Below, one piece after another: positions 18,496-27,706 of a stretch of DNA of 64,000 nt (position 1 is the first letter of the stretch; every line of letters starts with the position of its first letter). This stretch comes from Simplicispira psychrophila DSM 11588. GTDB lineage: Bacteria; Pseudomonadota; Gammaproteobacteria; Burkholderiales; Burkholderiaceae_C. The notes under the pieces were generated by a model. It did not search any database and was not told the DNA's origin. It worked only from the letters and a program-made list of their open reading frames with translations. The DNA lies in the NCBI RefSeq assembly GCF_000688255.1, contig NZ_JHYS01000003.1, positions 62,001 to 126,000 on the forward strand. The letters run 5' to 3'. A program made the translations under genes and the position numbers.

Positions 18496-18709
18496 GGCGA
18501 AATCTCCTGTCAATACACAGTGGACGCGGTCGGTGCCTTGGATCAGTCGCTGGCGCGCGGACGACAGGGCAGTGGATAGCTGTCATCAGAGCATCCAGCG
18601 GCCGTTGTGTCTGTCAGACAGCAGCGCCTTGCAACCCATGCAACACTTTTTTCATGGCACTTGCACCGTTCGCTCATATGTCTTTCTTTTGTCCTGCTAA
18701 AGGTGCGTT

Positions 18710-20122
18710 GTGACTGCCGCCGTCGCCAAAACAGCGTTGACCCAGGTCTGGATGGCGCTGGCCGTGCGCGAGATCGAGCGCACCGGGCCGCTGGACGACG
18801 CCCATGCGATGGCCGAGGCCGTGCGCCTGCACGCCAACCCGCAAGAGCGCCTGGGCGAGCGCGCTTGGCTGCTGGGCCAGCGTCTGGGGCTGGAGGTGCA
18901 GCTGGCCCATTGGCGTGACGCGTCCTGGCTGCTGGGGGCGGCTTTGACCGTGGCCGTGCTGCTGCTGGCCAATGGCATCGTGTTTGCCATGCTGAGCGAC
19001 GCGCGCACCATCAATGCCGGCAGTGCCTTCGTTGCGGCGCTGGGCGTGCACGCGCTGACCTTGTTGCTGTGGCTGGCAGGACTGCTGCTGGTAGGGCAGC
19101 TGCCGGGCGCCGGTACCCGCCTGTCGCTGGGCCGGCTGCTGCTGCAGTTGCTGGCGCGCTGGCCGCTGGCGCAGCGCCCCCATGCGCTGGCGCTGGTGGC
19201 GGCGGCGAACCAGTTGCTGCGTTCGTCGCGCCTGGCGCCGTGGGCGTTCGGGCTGGTCAGCCACTTGGTCTGGACGGCCTCGTTTGTACTGGTGTTGCTG
19301 GGGCTGCTGCTGGCTTTTGCCTTTCGCCAATACCAGCTGACCTGGGAGAGCACCATCCTCAGTCCGGCATTTTTTGAGACCTTTGTGCAGGCCACCGGCT
19401 GGTTGCCGCGCTGGCTGGGTTTTGCCGTGCCGGAAGGCCTGGCTTCCCTCAGTGCCTATGCCGTCCCGGGGCCACTGACCATCCCGGCCCGCACTGGTGC
19501 GCTGTGGCTGATGGGCTGCGTGCTGGTGTATGGCTTGCTGCCGCGCCTGTTGTGCGCGGCTCTGTGTGCAGCGGTATGGCAGCGGCGCAAAGGCCGTCTT
19601 GCACTGGACACGGCTGACCCCTATTTCAGGCAGTTGCTGGCGCGTTTTGATGCTTTGCAGCCGTCCTGCATTACAGATCTGGAGCACGCCCAGCCCCGTT
19701 CTGCGCCTACACCGGTACTGCCTGCCGGAACCTACCAGCCGGTGTGGGCGGTGGTGGGATTTGAGTTGGCACAGGCACCCGACTGGCCGCCGCAGCTGCT
19801 GGCCGAGCCGGCTGCGCTGATCGAGCGCATTGCCGGCAGCATCGAAGAGCGCAGCACTGTGCTGGCCGCCCTGGCGCAACTGCGCCCGCAGGCGCTGGTG
19901 CTGGTATGCAACGCCGCCACCACCTCGGACCGGGGCACGGAGCGGTTTTTGCGCGACGCCTGCCGCCATGCCGAGCACTGTGCGTTGTGGCTGGACAGTG
20001 CCACGCCGCCCCCGCGCTGGCACGATTGGCTCGACGCCCTGGACTGGCCGCAACTGGCCCGTGTGCACCACCTCACCGAAGCCCAAGCCTGGGCTGAAAA
20101 ACACCATGGCCATACCGATTGA
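18710..20122 (+). CDS. DUF2868 membrane protein
   Basis: A 470-residue protein starting with GTG at 18710. Four hydrophobic helices are visible: about residues 74-95, 103-126, 182-205 and 262-285. The remaining C-terminal half is soluble, with a hydrophobic core pattern (YQPVWAVVGFELAQ, ALVLVCNAATTSDRGTERFL) that may be a degenerate nucleotide-binding-like fold. It belongs to the DUF2868 family, which is nearly always paired with the DUF3482 GTPase encoded next; here the two overlap by 17 nt, so they are co-translated. The GTPase probably acts at the membrane with this protein. The cellular role of the pair is unknown to me. Confidence 0.85.
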   Translation: MTAAVAKTALTQVWMALAVREIERTGPLDDAHAMAEAVRLHANPQERLGERAWLLGQRLGLEVQLAHWRDASWLLGAALTVAVLLLANGIVFAMLSDARTINAGSAFVAALGVHALTLLLWLAGLLLVGQLPGAGTRLSLGRLLLQLLARWPLAQRPHALALVAAANQLLRSSRLAPWAFGLVSHLVWTASFVLVLLGLLLAFAFRQYQLTWESTILSPAFFETFVQATGWLPRWLGFAVPEGLASLSAYAVPGPLTIPARTGALWLMGCVLVYGLLPRLLCAALCAAVWQRRKGRLALDTADPYFRQLLARFDALQPSCITDLEHAQPRSAPTPVLPAGTYQPVWAVVGFELAQAPDWPPQLLAEPAALIERIAGSIEERSTVLAALAQLRPQALVLVCNAATTSDRGTERFLRDACRHAEHCALWLDSATPPPRWHDWLDALDWPQLARVHHLTEAQAWAEKHHGHTD

Positions 20123-21524
20123 CATTGCCGTGGTGGGACATACCAATGTCGGCAAGACCTCGCTGCTGCGCACGTTGGTACGCCAGCGTGATTTTGGTGT
20201 GGTGTCGGACCGCCCCGGCACTACGCGCCATGTGGAAAGCATCGAGCTGAAAATCGATGGCGCCAGTGCCGTGCGCTACCACGACACGCCGGGCCTGGAA
20301 GACTCTGCCGCGCTGCTGCAATACCTGAAAATGCTGGCGCCCGAGGCCACGCCGGTGGAGCGCGTGCGCGCTTTTTTGCGTGGCCCCGAGGCGCAGGCGG
20401 CGTTCGAACAAGAGGCCAAGGTGCTGCGCAAATTGCTGGAATGTGATGCCGCCATCTACGTCATCGACTGCCGCGAAGCGGTGCTGCCCAAATACCGCTA
20501 TGAGATTGAAATTTTGTCGGCCTGCGCCAAGCCGGTGATGCCGGTGCTGAACTTCAGCCAAGGCGCTGTCAGTCATGCACAAGCATGGCGCGACACCCTG
20601 ACCGCCTATCACCTGCATACCTGCGTGCAGTTCGATGCCGTAGCACCTTTCATGGGTGCCGAGCGCCAGTTGTATGAAGATCTGGGCGTGCTGCTGCGCG
20701 AGCGCCGGCCCCAGCTGCAGGACATCATGGAGCACTTGGACTGGCAAGGCTTGGAGCGCCGCCGCGCCGCCAGTCAGCTGGTCGCTAGTTTGCTGGTCAG
20801 CGCTGCCGCCATGCGCCGTGCTATTTCGCCTGCCGATCTGGCTGAGCCGGCGCGCAAGGCAGCGCTGCTGCGCCACTTCAAAAAAGACCTGGCTGCCCAA
20901 GTGGCGGCGTGCGTGCAAGACCTGCTGGCGGTGTATGGCTTTCGTGCCGGCGATGCTGAAGTCGATTTGGCACCGTGGGCCGATGGGCGCTGGGAGGCCG
21001 ACCTGTTCAGCGCTCAAACTCTCAAAGACGCCAGCCAGAAGCTGGGCACCGGTGCCGCCGTGGGCGCGGCGGTGGGTTTGATGGCCGATGTGGCGCTGGC
21101 CGGGCTGTCGCTGGGCGCCGCGACAGCGCTCGGCGCTGCCGTGGGGGGACTGGCCAGCCAGGGCTGGAGCCAGGTGCCGCGCAAAATCGCCAACCGCGTG
21201 CGCGGCATTGAAGAACTGACCTTGGAAAATGAGGTGCTGTTGGCGTTGGCGGGCAGCATGGTCAGGCTGTTGGCCGCACTGGAGCAGCGTGGCCATGCGG
21301 CGTGGGCCAAAGTACAGGTGGCATCAGCCCCGGCCGAAGAAGGCGACAACGCCAGCCTGCATGGGCTGGTCGCCAGTCTGGCAGCCGCACGCAGCTATTC
21401 GCAATGGGAGATGGTACCCGGCAGCCAAGCCAGCGCTGATGCCCGTCGCACTGCCCTGGTAGAGCGCACCGCGCAACGCCTGCGAACTGCAGCAGAGCAG
21501 CCAAAACTTCTTCAAGAAACGTGA
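20106..21524 (+). CDS. Era-like GTPase with DUF3482 domain
   Basis: A 472-residue protein. The N-terminal G domain has a P-loop GHTNVGKT (residues 11-18), switch RPGTTRH, and G3 DTPGLED. A canonical NKxD is not visible; the equivalent strand reads VMPVLNFSQG, so guanine specificity may be relaxed. The C-terminal DUF3482 part carries a glycine-rich hydrophobic stretch (GTGAAVGAAVGLMADVALAG and the following GAATALGAAVGGLAS) typical of helices that insert into or cross a membrane. The ATG at 20106 lies inside the end of the DUF2868 gene; the frame is open further upstream only as a shadow. The stop at 21524 is followed by a repeat copy and the convergent phasin gene. Confidence 0.87.
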   Translation: MAIPIDIAVVGHTNVGKTSLLRTLVRQRDFGVVSDRPGTTRHVESIELKIDGASAVRYHDTPGLEDSAALLQYLKMLAPEATPVERVRAFLRGPEAQAAFEQEAKVLRKLLECDAAIYVIDCREAVLPKYRYEIEILSACAKPVMPVLNFSQGAVSHAQAWRDTLTAYHLHTCVQFDAVAPFMGAERQLYEDLGVLLRERRPQLQDIMEHLDWQGLERRRAASQLVASLLVSAAAMRRAISPADLAEPARKAALLRHFKKDLAAQVAACVQDLLAVYGFRAGDAEVDLAPWADGRWEADLFSAQTLKDASQKLGTGAAVGAAVGLMADVALAGLSLGAATALGAAVGGLASQGWSQVPRKIANRVRGIEELTLENEVLLALAGSMVRLLAALEQRGHAAWAKVQVASAPAEEGDNASLHGLVASLAAARSYSQWEMVPGSQASADARRTALVERTAQRLRTAAEQPKLLQET

Positions 21525-21577
21525 CCCGGTTCCAAGACCCCGCTTTGATGTCACCAAGGCTTCGAACAAAAATACCT

Positions 21578-21625
21578 ATCAAATATGCCTATAACCTTTT
21601 AGATATAAGCGCTTCATGCTATTTT
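21578..21625 (-). repeat. Palindromic repeat copy R6
   Basis: Minus-strand reading: AAAATAGCATGAAGCGCTT, ATATCTA, AAAGGTTATAGGC, ATATTTGAT. It sits between the converging 3' ends of the DUF3482 GTPase and phasin genes. Confidence 0.8.
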
Positions 21626-21652
21626 ATAAATAGCGTTTGCGTGCTGGTTGTT

Positions 21653-22270
21653 TCAGGGCTGGTGGGGGTGTTCGTGCGCCCCGTCAACAAAGAAACTGCT
21701 CGCCAGCGGTGGCATGGTCGCCTGAACCACTTCCTGGATTGAACTGACACTGGAACGGTTTTCGTTGTTGAACATGTGGCAGATGCTGTTCATCATTTCG
21801 GCTTGCGCCTGGAAGGTGGCGGCTGCCAGTTGGTTCCAGTATTTTTGAACTCCTTCCATATCCACGCGCAGGGGGGTTGACAGCAGGGCCATCAAATCGG
21901 CCGTTGGTTCGGGGCTGCGCAATTGCTGCGTGGCAGTGGCATGGTGTGCCGACGCCTGGTGCGCTGCCTCCTGCTGGATTTTTCGCATGGATTCAACCCC
22001 GCGAAATACGGCGCTTGCGCATTCGGTGGCCAAGGCGAGTTGCTGGCGCTGCAAGTCGGCCAAATGGCTCCACGGCAAGGCGCCAGAGGTCGATTTTTCG
22101 GTTGTCTGTTGTAGAGCCGAGGCAGAGCCGGGAGCGCTGGCGGACTGTGGATGCATTGGTACTTCCAGTAGATGGGATGGGCCTTGCGAATGGAGTAAAT
22201 TTTCTTGTTGGTGCGATGGCTGGTGTGTGCTGGATGGGGTTTTACTGAAACGGGGCTTGGCATGGTTCAT
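21653..22270 (-). CDS. Phasin-like protein
   Basis: A 205-residue protein that probably coats polyhydroxyalkanoate granules. The first 70 residues are polar and low in complexity (many Gln, His, Ser, Pro). The rest is one long amphipathic helical region (HLADLQRQQLALATECASAV through QKYWNQLAAATFQAQAEMMN), the pattern of the phasin family. It ends in a His-rich tail (DGAHEHPHQP). I chose the ATG at 22270, which has AAAGGA eight nt upstream on the minus strand. The same frame is open to an ATG at 22465, which would add 65 residues without a good ribosome-binding site. Family assignment comes from helix pattern, so it is moderately sure. Confidence 0.68.
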   Translation of the reverse strand: MNHAKPRFSKTPSSTHQPSHQQENLLHSQGPSHLLEVPMHPQSASAPGSASALQQTTEKSTSGALPWSHLADLQRQQLALATECASAVFRGVESMRKIQQEAAHQASAHHATATQQLRSPEPTADLMALLSTPLRVDMEGVQKYWNQLAAATFQAQAEMMNSICHMFNNENRSSVSSIQEVVQATMPPLASSFFVDGAHEHPHQP

Positions 22271-22755
22271 GGGAGCATCCTTTGGAGGGAGAGGGGTGAA
22301 GCAACCGACAGCGTTTAACCCGCTTGACAGGCTCTGTACCACGAAGTCGTCGCCAGAGGCGGGGCGTGACTGTTTCTTGACAACTTTGGCAATCGACCAT
22401 GGTGTATCCATCTTCTTGCGCTGAGGCTGTGCCATCAAGGGCTCAACCTGTAAAGAACTCAACATGTCTTGACAGCGGCTATAGGAAACCGGACAACTCG
22501 TAACTCCTTATCGTTGTTTGGTATTTTTTAGTCTATGCAAAGTGCAAGCGTGGGCCTGCCGTGCGGTCTGCCGACTTTGTCTGACTAGCGGCGCTGCGCC
22601 GTTATTTGTGTGCATGACTAGGCAAAACAAAGAAAGGCTGCAAATTGTCAATATGCTTTTGAAACAATATGTTCCAATTTTTCGGCTTCGGATTGAAGCC
22701 TGAAATGAACGCTCTTTCCAAGCATTGGTTCAATTACTGATTTCATCCTCACACC
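22271..22755. other. Intergenic region upstream of the phasin and GGDEF genes
   Basis: About 485 bp between two divergent starts. The part next to the phasin gene could encode the N-terminal extension of that protein. The rest (22466-22755) is less GC-rich than its surroundings and should hold both promoters. I see no convincing -35/-10 pair, repeat copy or RNA gene. Confidence 0.5.
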
Positions 22756-25700
22756 ATGGTTTTTTTCTCTGCACCCAGCCAGGATTTGGCGCTTAAAAAG
22801 AGCGTCTTGGCGGTGCTGCGTAAGAACCTGCTGGTAGGGGGGATCTGGTTGGTACTGCTGTGCGCCTTGGCGGCTTATTGGGCGCTGTTGCTGGCATCGC
22901 ACCAGGCGCAACGGGATCACGTGCAGATGCAGACCCGGCAACGTGCGGCCCAGACCGCCCACGCTTTGTCGCTGCAGGTGGGCACGTTGCTCAAGACGAT
23001 TGACTACATTTCCCGCAACCTGGGTGAGCTGTGGTTGAACAAGAACACCGTGGTGGTGCAGCAAGCCGTCGGGGTAGCGAAGACGGTGCTGCCTGAGGGA
23101 GCCTTGACGCAGGTGTCGGTAGCCAATGCGCAGGGAGAGATCGTTTTTTCGAGTCTTGCATCCCAGGTGCCCCTGTCTCTGGCCGAAATCACGCGCGTCT
23201 CGATTGCCGATCGTGCCCATTTTCAGGCCCACCTGGGCGGTGTTGCACCGCATTTGTTCATCAGCCAGCCCTTGCTGGGTCGGCTGTCGCAACAATGGAT
23301 GGTACAGTTTTCAGCGCCATTGATGACCGACGGAAAACTGGCCGGCGTGATCGTCCTGTCTGTGCCTGCCGAGTATTTGTCACGTTCCTTGAGTGATATT
23401 TTTTCGAATGCGGCAGACGTGCAGGATGTGGCCATTTTGCTGATGAATGATGGCTTTTATCTGGCTCGGTCGCACGGTTTGAACAACGTGTTGGGCAAGG
23501 CGGTGCCGCTGTGGTGGGAGTTTTTGCATTTGCCACATGAGCAGAGCGGTGCCTACCAGGCCACCCCGCCCATCGATGGCATAGAGCGTTATTACGCTTG
23601 GCACCGTGCTGCCGATTACCCGGTGCTGGTCAACGTCGGCCTGGGTAAAGTCAAGGCACTGGCCGAGATGGACAGCCTGGTGCGAAAAAGCCATCTGCAC
23701 AATCTGCTGGGCAGTGTGTTGTTGTTGCTGGCGGCCGCCTGGATTACCTGGCTGTGGCTCAAGCAGCGCGCCCAGTCCGTTGCACTGGCTGTCAGTGGCG
23801 AGCGTTTTGAATTGGCCTTGCGCGGTGGCGACCTGGGTTCTTGGGACTACCACAGCGATACCCGCATGGTCGATTGCAGTCAGCGTTGGGCCTCAATGTT
23901 TGGCTATGGGCAAACTGCCATCGTGCTGGATTTTTTTGTTTTGAGCGAAAGCATCCACCCGGACGAGCTGGCGCAGGTGAAGTCGGCATTGAAAACGCAT
24001 TTCAGAGGCCAGACGGAGCAATATGAAGCCCGCTATCGTCGGCGCCACCGCAGCGGCCATTGGGTGTGGGTGCTCGATCGGGGTCGGGTGGTCGAGCGGC
24101 ACGCTAATAGTGCGCCCCAGCGCATGGTGGGTACGACGATGGACATTACCGTGCACAAGCTGGCTGAAGCGGCCGAGCAGGTGTACCACGAGCGCATCAC
24201 TAAACTCATGGCACAGGTGCCCGGCGTGGTCTATCAATACCTGCGCCGCGTCGACAAGACGGATTGCTTTCCCTACGCCAGCCCGGGGCTGCTGACGCTG
24301 TTTGGCGTGACGCCTGAAGAGGCGCTGGTGTCGGCGCACAAGGTATTTGCCCGCATCCACCCAGCCGATATCGAGCGCATCACTGAGGGCGCGCGTGCGT
24401 CAGAGCTGCAAGTGACGGGCTGGAGCGACGAGTTTCGTGTGTTGCAACAGGACGGTTCGGTCCGCTGGGTATTGGCGCAGGCCCGGCCCGAGCGCGTGGC
24501 TGAAGGCTGCCTTCACTGGTACGGCTACGCCAACGACATCACCCTCGACCATGAAGCGGCTGAAAAGCTCAAACTCAGCGAAGAACACCTGCGCAGCACC
24601 CTGCAGGCGGTGCGCGATGGTCTGTGGGGCTGGGACGTGGACAGTGGCGCTGTGCAGTGGGATCTGCGCATCAGCGAAATGCTGGGCTATGCCGAGCCGC
24701 TGGGTCCATTGAATTACGCGCAGTGGATCGAGAGGCTGCATCCGCTTGACCGCGAGCGTATCCAAAGCGAATGGCAGGCGCAGTTGCACGGTCACCGCGA
24801 CCAAGTGGCCTCGGCCCAGTACCGGATGCGCACCGCCAAGTGCGACTGGCTGTGGGTCGAGGCGCGGGGCCGGGTGGTCGCCTGGGGCGAAAATGATTTG
24901 CCCGTACGCATGATCGGCACCCTCTCCGACATCAGCTCCAGCGTGGCCGAAAGCCAGTTGCGCCGTGCCGTACTGGACCAAAGTACGGCCGGTATAGCCA
25001 TGGTGAGTAAAGACCATCGGCTGGTGTATGCCAACGAGCGTGCATTGGAGATTTTTGCAGAATTGGGCATCTATCCGGATCCGCGGAGCCAGAATGCCGT
25101 GTCTTTGAGCGGTGCGCACCTGCGCGGCCTGGGGCCTTATGTCCGGACGCTGCGATTGCATGGCGAGGTGCGCTTTGAATACAAATTGCGCACCGGACAG
25201 GTCCCGGCACGCTGGTTTGACATCCATGCCGTACTGCGCGACCCGGAAGACATGGACAGTGATGGTGTCTGGACGCTGATCGATATCTCGCAAAAAAATG
25301 CCTCGGAGGAAGCCCTGGCCACTGAGCATCTGCGCTTGACGACACTGTTGCACCGCTTTCCCGGGGGGGTACTGATGCAGGATGCTGTCGGCGTCGTGGC
25401 CATGATCAACCAGAACATGTGCGATTTTTTCGATCTGACAGAGACGCCCGGTAGCTTGCAGGGAATGCACCACAGCCAACTGTGCCTGCGTCTGGGCGAT
25501 TTGCGTGCGTCATGGCTGCACGTGCCCAGTGGCGCGCTGGAAAGCGAAAAACGCCGCACCACCGAGGTCCACAGTCTCAGTGGCCGCGTTCTGGAAATCA
25601 ACTGGGTGCCCATCACCCGCGGCGAACAGGAACTGGGTCGCGTCTGGCTGGTACACGACATTTCCGAGCGCTGCCAGCGCGAAGAAGCGCTGGTCACCCT

Positions 25701-26232
25701 GGCATCTACGGACATGCTCACTGGCTTACCGAATCGGCGCAGCTTCATGGCCGCACTGGAGGATGCCTTGGTGGATGTTCGCAAACACCCGGCGCAGCGG
25801 GGTATTTTGCTGATGGCCGACATTGACCATTTCAAACGGGTGAATGACACCTATGGGCATCTGGTGGGGGATGTCGTGCTACAGCATGTGGCCCAAATGA
25901 TGCGCCAGGGACTGCGCCAAAACGACTCTGCCGGACGCATTGGAGGGGAAGAGTTCACTGTCTTGCTCTATCGCATCAGCCTGGCGGATGGTCTGACGCT
26001 GGCCAACCGCATTCGCCAATCCCTGGCTGACACCCCGGCTATCACGTCTGCCGGCAGCATTGCTGTCACCATCAGCATGGGCCTGGTGGTGCTCGAAGGC
26101 AGCGACGCTACCCGGGCACTCAGTTGTGCCGACGAAGCACTGTATGCCGCCAAAAATGCCGGGCGCAATTGCGTCTGCGTATGGCAAGTGTCAGAACAAG
26201 GGGCGTCCGCTGGAAGTCTGTTGAAAATATAA
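22756..26232 (+). CDS. Membrane-bound multi-PAS diguanylate cyclase (GGDEF)
   Basis: A 1158-residue sensor that should make cyclic di-GMP. It has one membrane helix at about residues 26-46, an extracytoplasmic Cache-like sensor region (about 47-312), and a second helix at about 317-335. Four or five PAS modules follow (about 345-985), each ending with a PAC-like segment such as MVGTTMDITVHK, MIGTLSDISSS or VWLVHDISER. The catalytic domain begins at LASTDMLTGLPNRRSF, with the active-site loop GGEEF at 1063-1067. The inhibitory I-site RxxD (RQND) lies five residues before it, so product inhibition is expected. No EAL domain is present. Signal and target are unknown. The ATG at 22756 has no strong ribosome-binding site. 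Confidence 0.92.
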   Translation: MVFFSAPSQDLALKKSVLAVLRKNLLVGGIWLVLLCALAAYWALLLASHQAQRDHVQMQTRQRAAQTAHALSLQVGTLLKTIDYISRNLGELWLNKNTVVVQQAVGVAKTVLPEGALTQVSVANAQGEIVFSSLASQVPLSLAEITRVSIADRAHFQAHLGGVAPHLFISQPLLGRLSQQWMVQFSAPLMTDGKLAGVIVLSVPAEYLSRSLSDIFSNAADVQDVAILLMNDGFYLARSHGLNNVLGKAVPLWWEFLHLPHEQSGAYQATPPIDGIERYYAWHRAADYPVLVNVGLGKVKALAEMDSLVRKSHLHNLLGSVLLLLAAAWITWLWLKQRAQSVALAVSGERFELALRGGDLGSWDYHSDTRMVDCSQRWASMFGYGQTAIVLDFFVLSESIHPDELAQVKSALKTHFRGQTEQYEARYRRRHRSGHWVWVLDRGRVVERHANSAPQRMVGTTMDITVHKLAEAAEQVYHERITKLMAQVPGVVYQYLRRVDKTDCFPYASPGLLTLFGVTPEEALVSAHKVFARIHPADIERITEGARASELQVTGWSDEFRVLQQDGSVRWVLAQARPERVAEGCLHWYGYANDITLDHEAAEKLKLSEEHLRSTLQAVRDGLWGWDVDSGAVQWDLRISEMLGYAEPLGPLNYAQWIERLHPLDRERIQSEWQAQLHGHRDQVASAQYRMRTAKCDWLWVEARGRVVAWGENDLPVRMIGTLSDISSSVAESQLRRAVLDQSTAGIAMVSKDHRLVYANERALEIFAELGIYPDPRSQNAVSLSGAHLRGLGPYVRTLRLHGEVRFEYKLRTGQVPARWFDIHAVLRDPEDMDSDGVWTLIDISQKNASEEALATEHLRLTTLLHRFPGGVLMQDAVGVVAMINQNMCDFFDLTETPGSLQGMHHSQLCLRLGDLRASWLHVPSGALESEKRRTTEVHSLSGRVLEINWVPITRGEQELGRVWLVHDISERCQREEALVTLASTDMLTGLPNRRSFMAALEDALVDVRKHPAQRGILLMADIDHFKRVNDTYGHLVGDVVLQHVAQMMRQGLRQNDSAGRIGGEEFTVLLYRISLADGLTLANRIRQSLADTPAITSAGSIAVTISMGLVVLEGSDATRALSCADEALYAAKNAGRNCVCVWQVSEQGASAGSLLKI

Positions 26233-26297
26233 AGCCGCCCAGATCGTCGCCCGGCAAGCCGCAAACCCCAGCCCTGGCCACCATAGCATCTATTTAG

Positions 26298-26348
26298 CAT
26301 CAAATATGCCCGTAATGCTTGCTGTTAAAGCGCTTGCAGCTATTAAAA
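26298..26348 (-). repeat. Palindromic repeat copy R7
   Basis: Minus-strand reading: AATAGCTGCAAGCGCTT, TAACAG, CAAGCATTACGGGC, ATATTTGATG. It lies between the converging 3' ends of the GGDEF gene and the AI-2E family gene. Confidence 0.85.
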
Positions 26349-26374
26349 AGAGAGTGTTTGTGCTGTGCCAAGAA

Positions 26375-27463
26375 TCAAAGATTCTGCTTGTCTCTTCGCG
26401 TTTTTGCGTTGGGATGGAAGGGTTTTTCTGAGGCGAAAAGATCCCAGGTGGCGATAAACAGGGCCGCTATGACGGGGCCGATCACAAAACCGGTCAAGCC
26501 AAAAATAGACATGCCGCCGAGTGTTGAAATCAGCACCACGTAATCTGGCATCTTGGTGTCTTTGCCGACCAGAATCGGCCGCAGAACGTTGTCGACCAAG
26601 CCGATGACGCCGACGCCAAAAACGGTCAGCGTGACCGCTTGCCAGATGGCACCGGTAGCAAAAAAATAAATCGCCACTGGTATCCATATCAAGCCGGCAC
26701 CAATGGCGGGCAGCAGCGACAGGAAGGCCATCAATACCCCCCACAGCACTGGTCCCTGGATGCTGAGCGCCCAAAAAATAAACCCGCCCAGCATGCCTTG
26801 CGTCGCCGCCACCACGATATTGCCTTTGACGGTAGCGCGAGTGACCGTGGTGAATTTGTGGCTGAGATTGCGCTTGTGGTGGTCTTCCAGAGGAATGGCA
26901 TCACGGATGCGCTGGGCCAATGCCGAACCGTCGCGCAGCAAGAAAAACAGCAAATACAGCATGATGCCGAAGCCGATCACAAACTGGAAGGTGTTCTGAC
27001 CAATATTGAGGGCCCGGGTGGCAACGAACTGGCTGCCTTGCACTGCAATCGAAGAGAGTTTTTGCTGCAGTTCCGTAACGCTGGACAACCCCAGGCGATC
27101 AAGCAGGCCCACCGTCCACGAAGGCATCGCTGCAACGATTTGCTGAAAATAGCTCCCGATGTCAAGTTGGCCCGTGCGCAGCCGATCGTAAATATGGCTG
27201 GCCTCCTGAGCCAACGAAATACCCAGCAATACCATCGGCAAAATGGCGACCACGAGACACAAGCTCAAGGTGGCGAGGGCGGCCAGATTGGGATGCAACG
27301 GCATTCGGCGCAGCAAGATTTTGTGCAGTGGCGAAAAAATGATGGCCAGTGTGACGCCCCAAAAAATCGCCTCATAAAACGGCCACAAAATGGCAGCAAA
27401 AGCCAGGGAGACTGCCACCAAAAGCCATAAAAAAACTTTACTTTGGAGTGAAGAGGACATCAT
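26375..27463 (-). CDS. AI-2E family transporter (PerM/TqsA-like permease)
   Basis: A 362-residue inner-membrane protein of the AI-2E transporter superfamily. Paired helices occur at the N-terminus (VFLWLLVAVSLAFAAILWPF; FWGVTLAIIFSPL), then LATLSLCLVVAILPMVLLGI, a helical extracytoplasmic segment (about residues 95-150), and a C-terminal bundle that includes GVLMAFLSLLPAIGAGLIWIP, LVDNVLRPILVG and GGMSIFGLTGFVIGPVIAAL, all typical of the family. Members export autoinducer-2, act as Na+/H+ antiporters or have unknown cargo, so substrate is open. The start is one of two adjacent ATG codons (27463/27460). Confidence 0.88.
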   Translation of the reverse strand: MMSSSLQSKVFLWLLVAVSLAFAAILWPFYEAIFWGVTLAIIFSPLHKILLRRMPLHPNLAALATLSLCLVVAILPMVLLGISLAQEASHIYDRLRTGQLDIGSYFQQIVAAMPSWTVGLLDRLGLSSVTELQQKLSSIAVQGSQFVATRALNIGQNTFQFVIGFGIMLYLLFFLLRDGSALAQRIRDAIPLEDHHKRNLSHKFTTVTRATVKGNIVVAATQGMLGGFIFWALSIQGPVLWGVLMAFLSLLPAIGAGLIWIPVAIYFFATGAIWQAVTLTVFGVGVIGLVDNVLRPILVGKDTKMPDYVVLISTLGGMSIFGLTGFVIGPVIAALFIATWDLFASEKPFHPNAKTRRDKQNL

Positions 27464-27599
27464 GGTGTAGGGTGACAAAAATGGTGTCAATGTACGACAA
27501 TCAGGCTATTTTTTATGATGTCAGTTATTTGGCGGGTTCAGGTAAAAAAGAGATTTTGTAGCGTTCGGGCCTGTGTTCAATGGCACAATTGCGCCCGTA

Positions 27600-27706
27600 A
27601 CAGGCCCTTCCCAGCCACAGTCGCATCCGCCAACCGGTTCAGCCGTGCCGCGGAAGGTTTCTAAACCAGCTAATGCTTTCCAGAGGAAAGCGGAGGTCAG
27701 CGGTAT
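27600..27706 (+). promoter_or_regulatory. Structured sucA 5' leader (candidate sucA RNA motif)
   Basis: The leader contains CCTTCC (27605-27610) able to pair with GGAAGG (27652-27657). A perfect 7-bp hairpin GCTTTCC-AGA-GGAAAGC (27675-27691) directly abuts the ribosome-binding site GGAGG (27692-27696). A conserved structured element called the sucA RNA motif is known upstream of sucA in Burkholderiales, and its position fits. I matched position and pairing only, not a covariance model. Confidence 0.5.
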
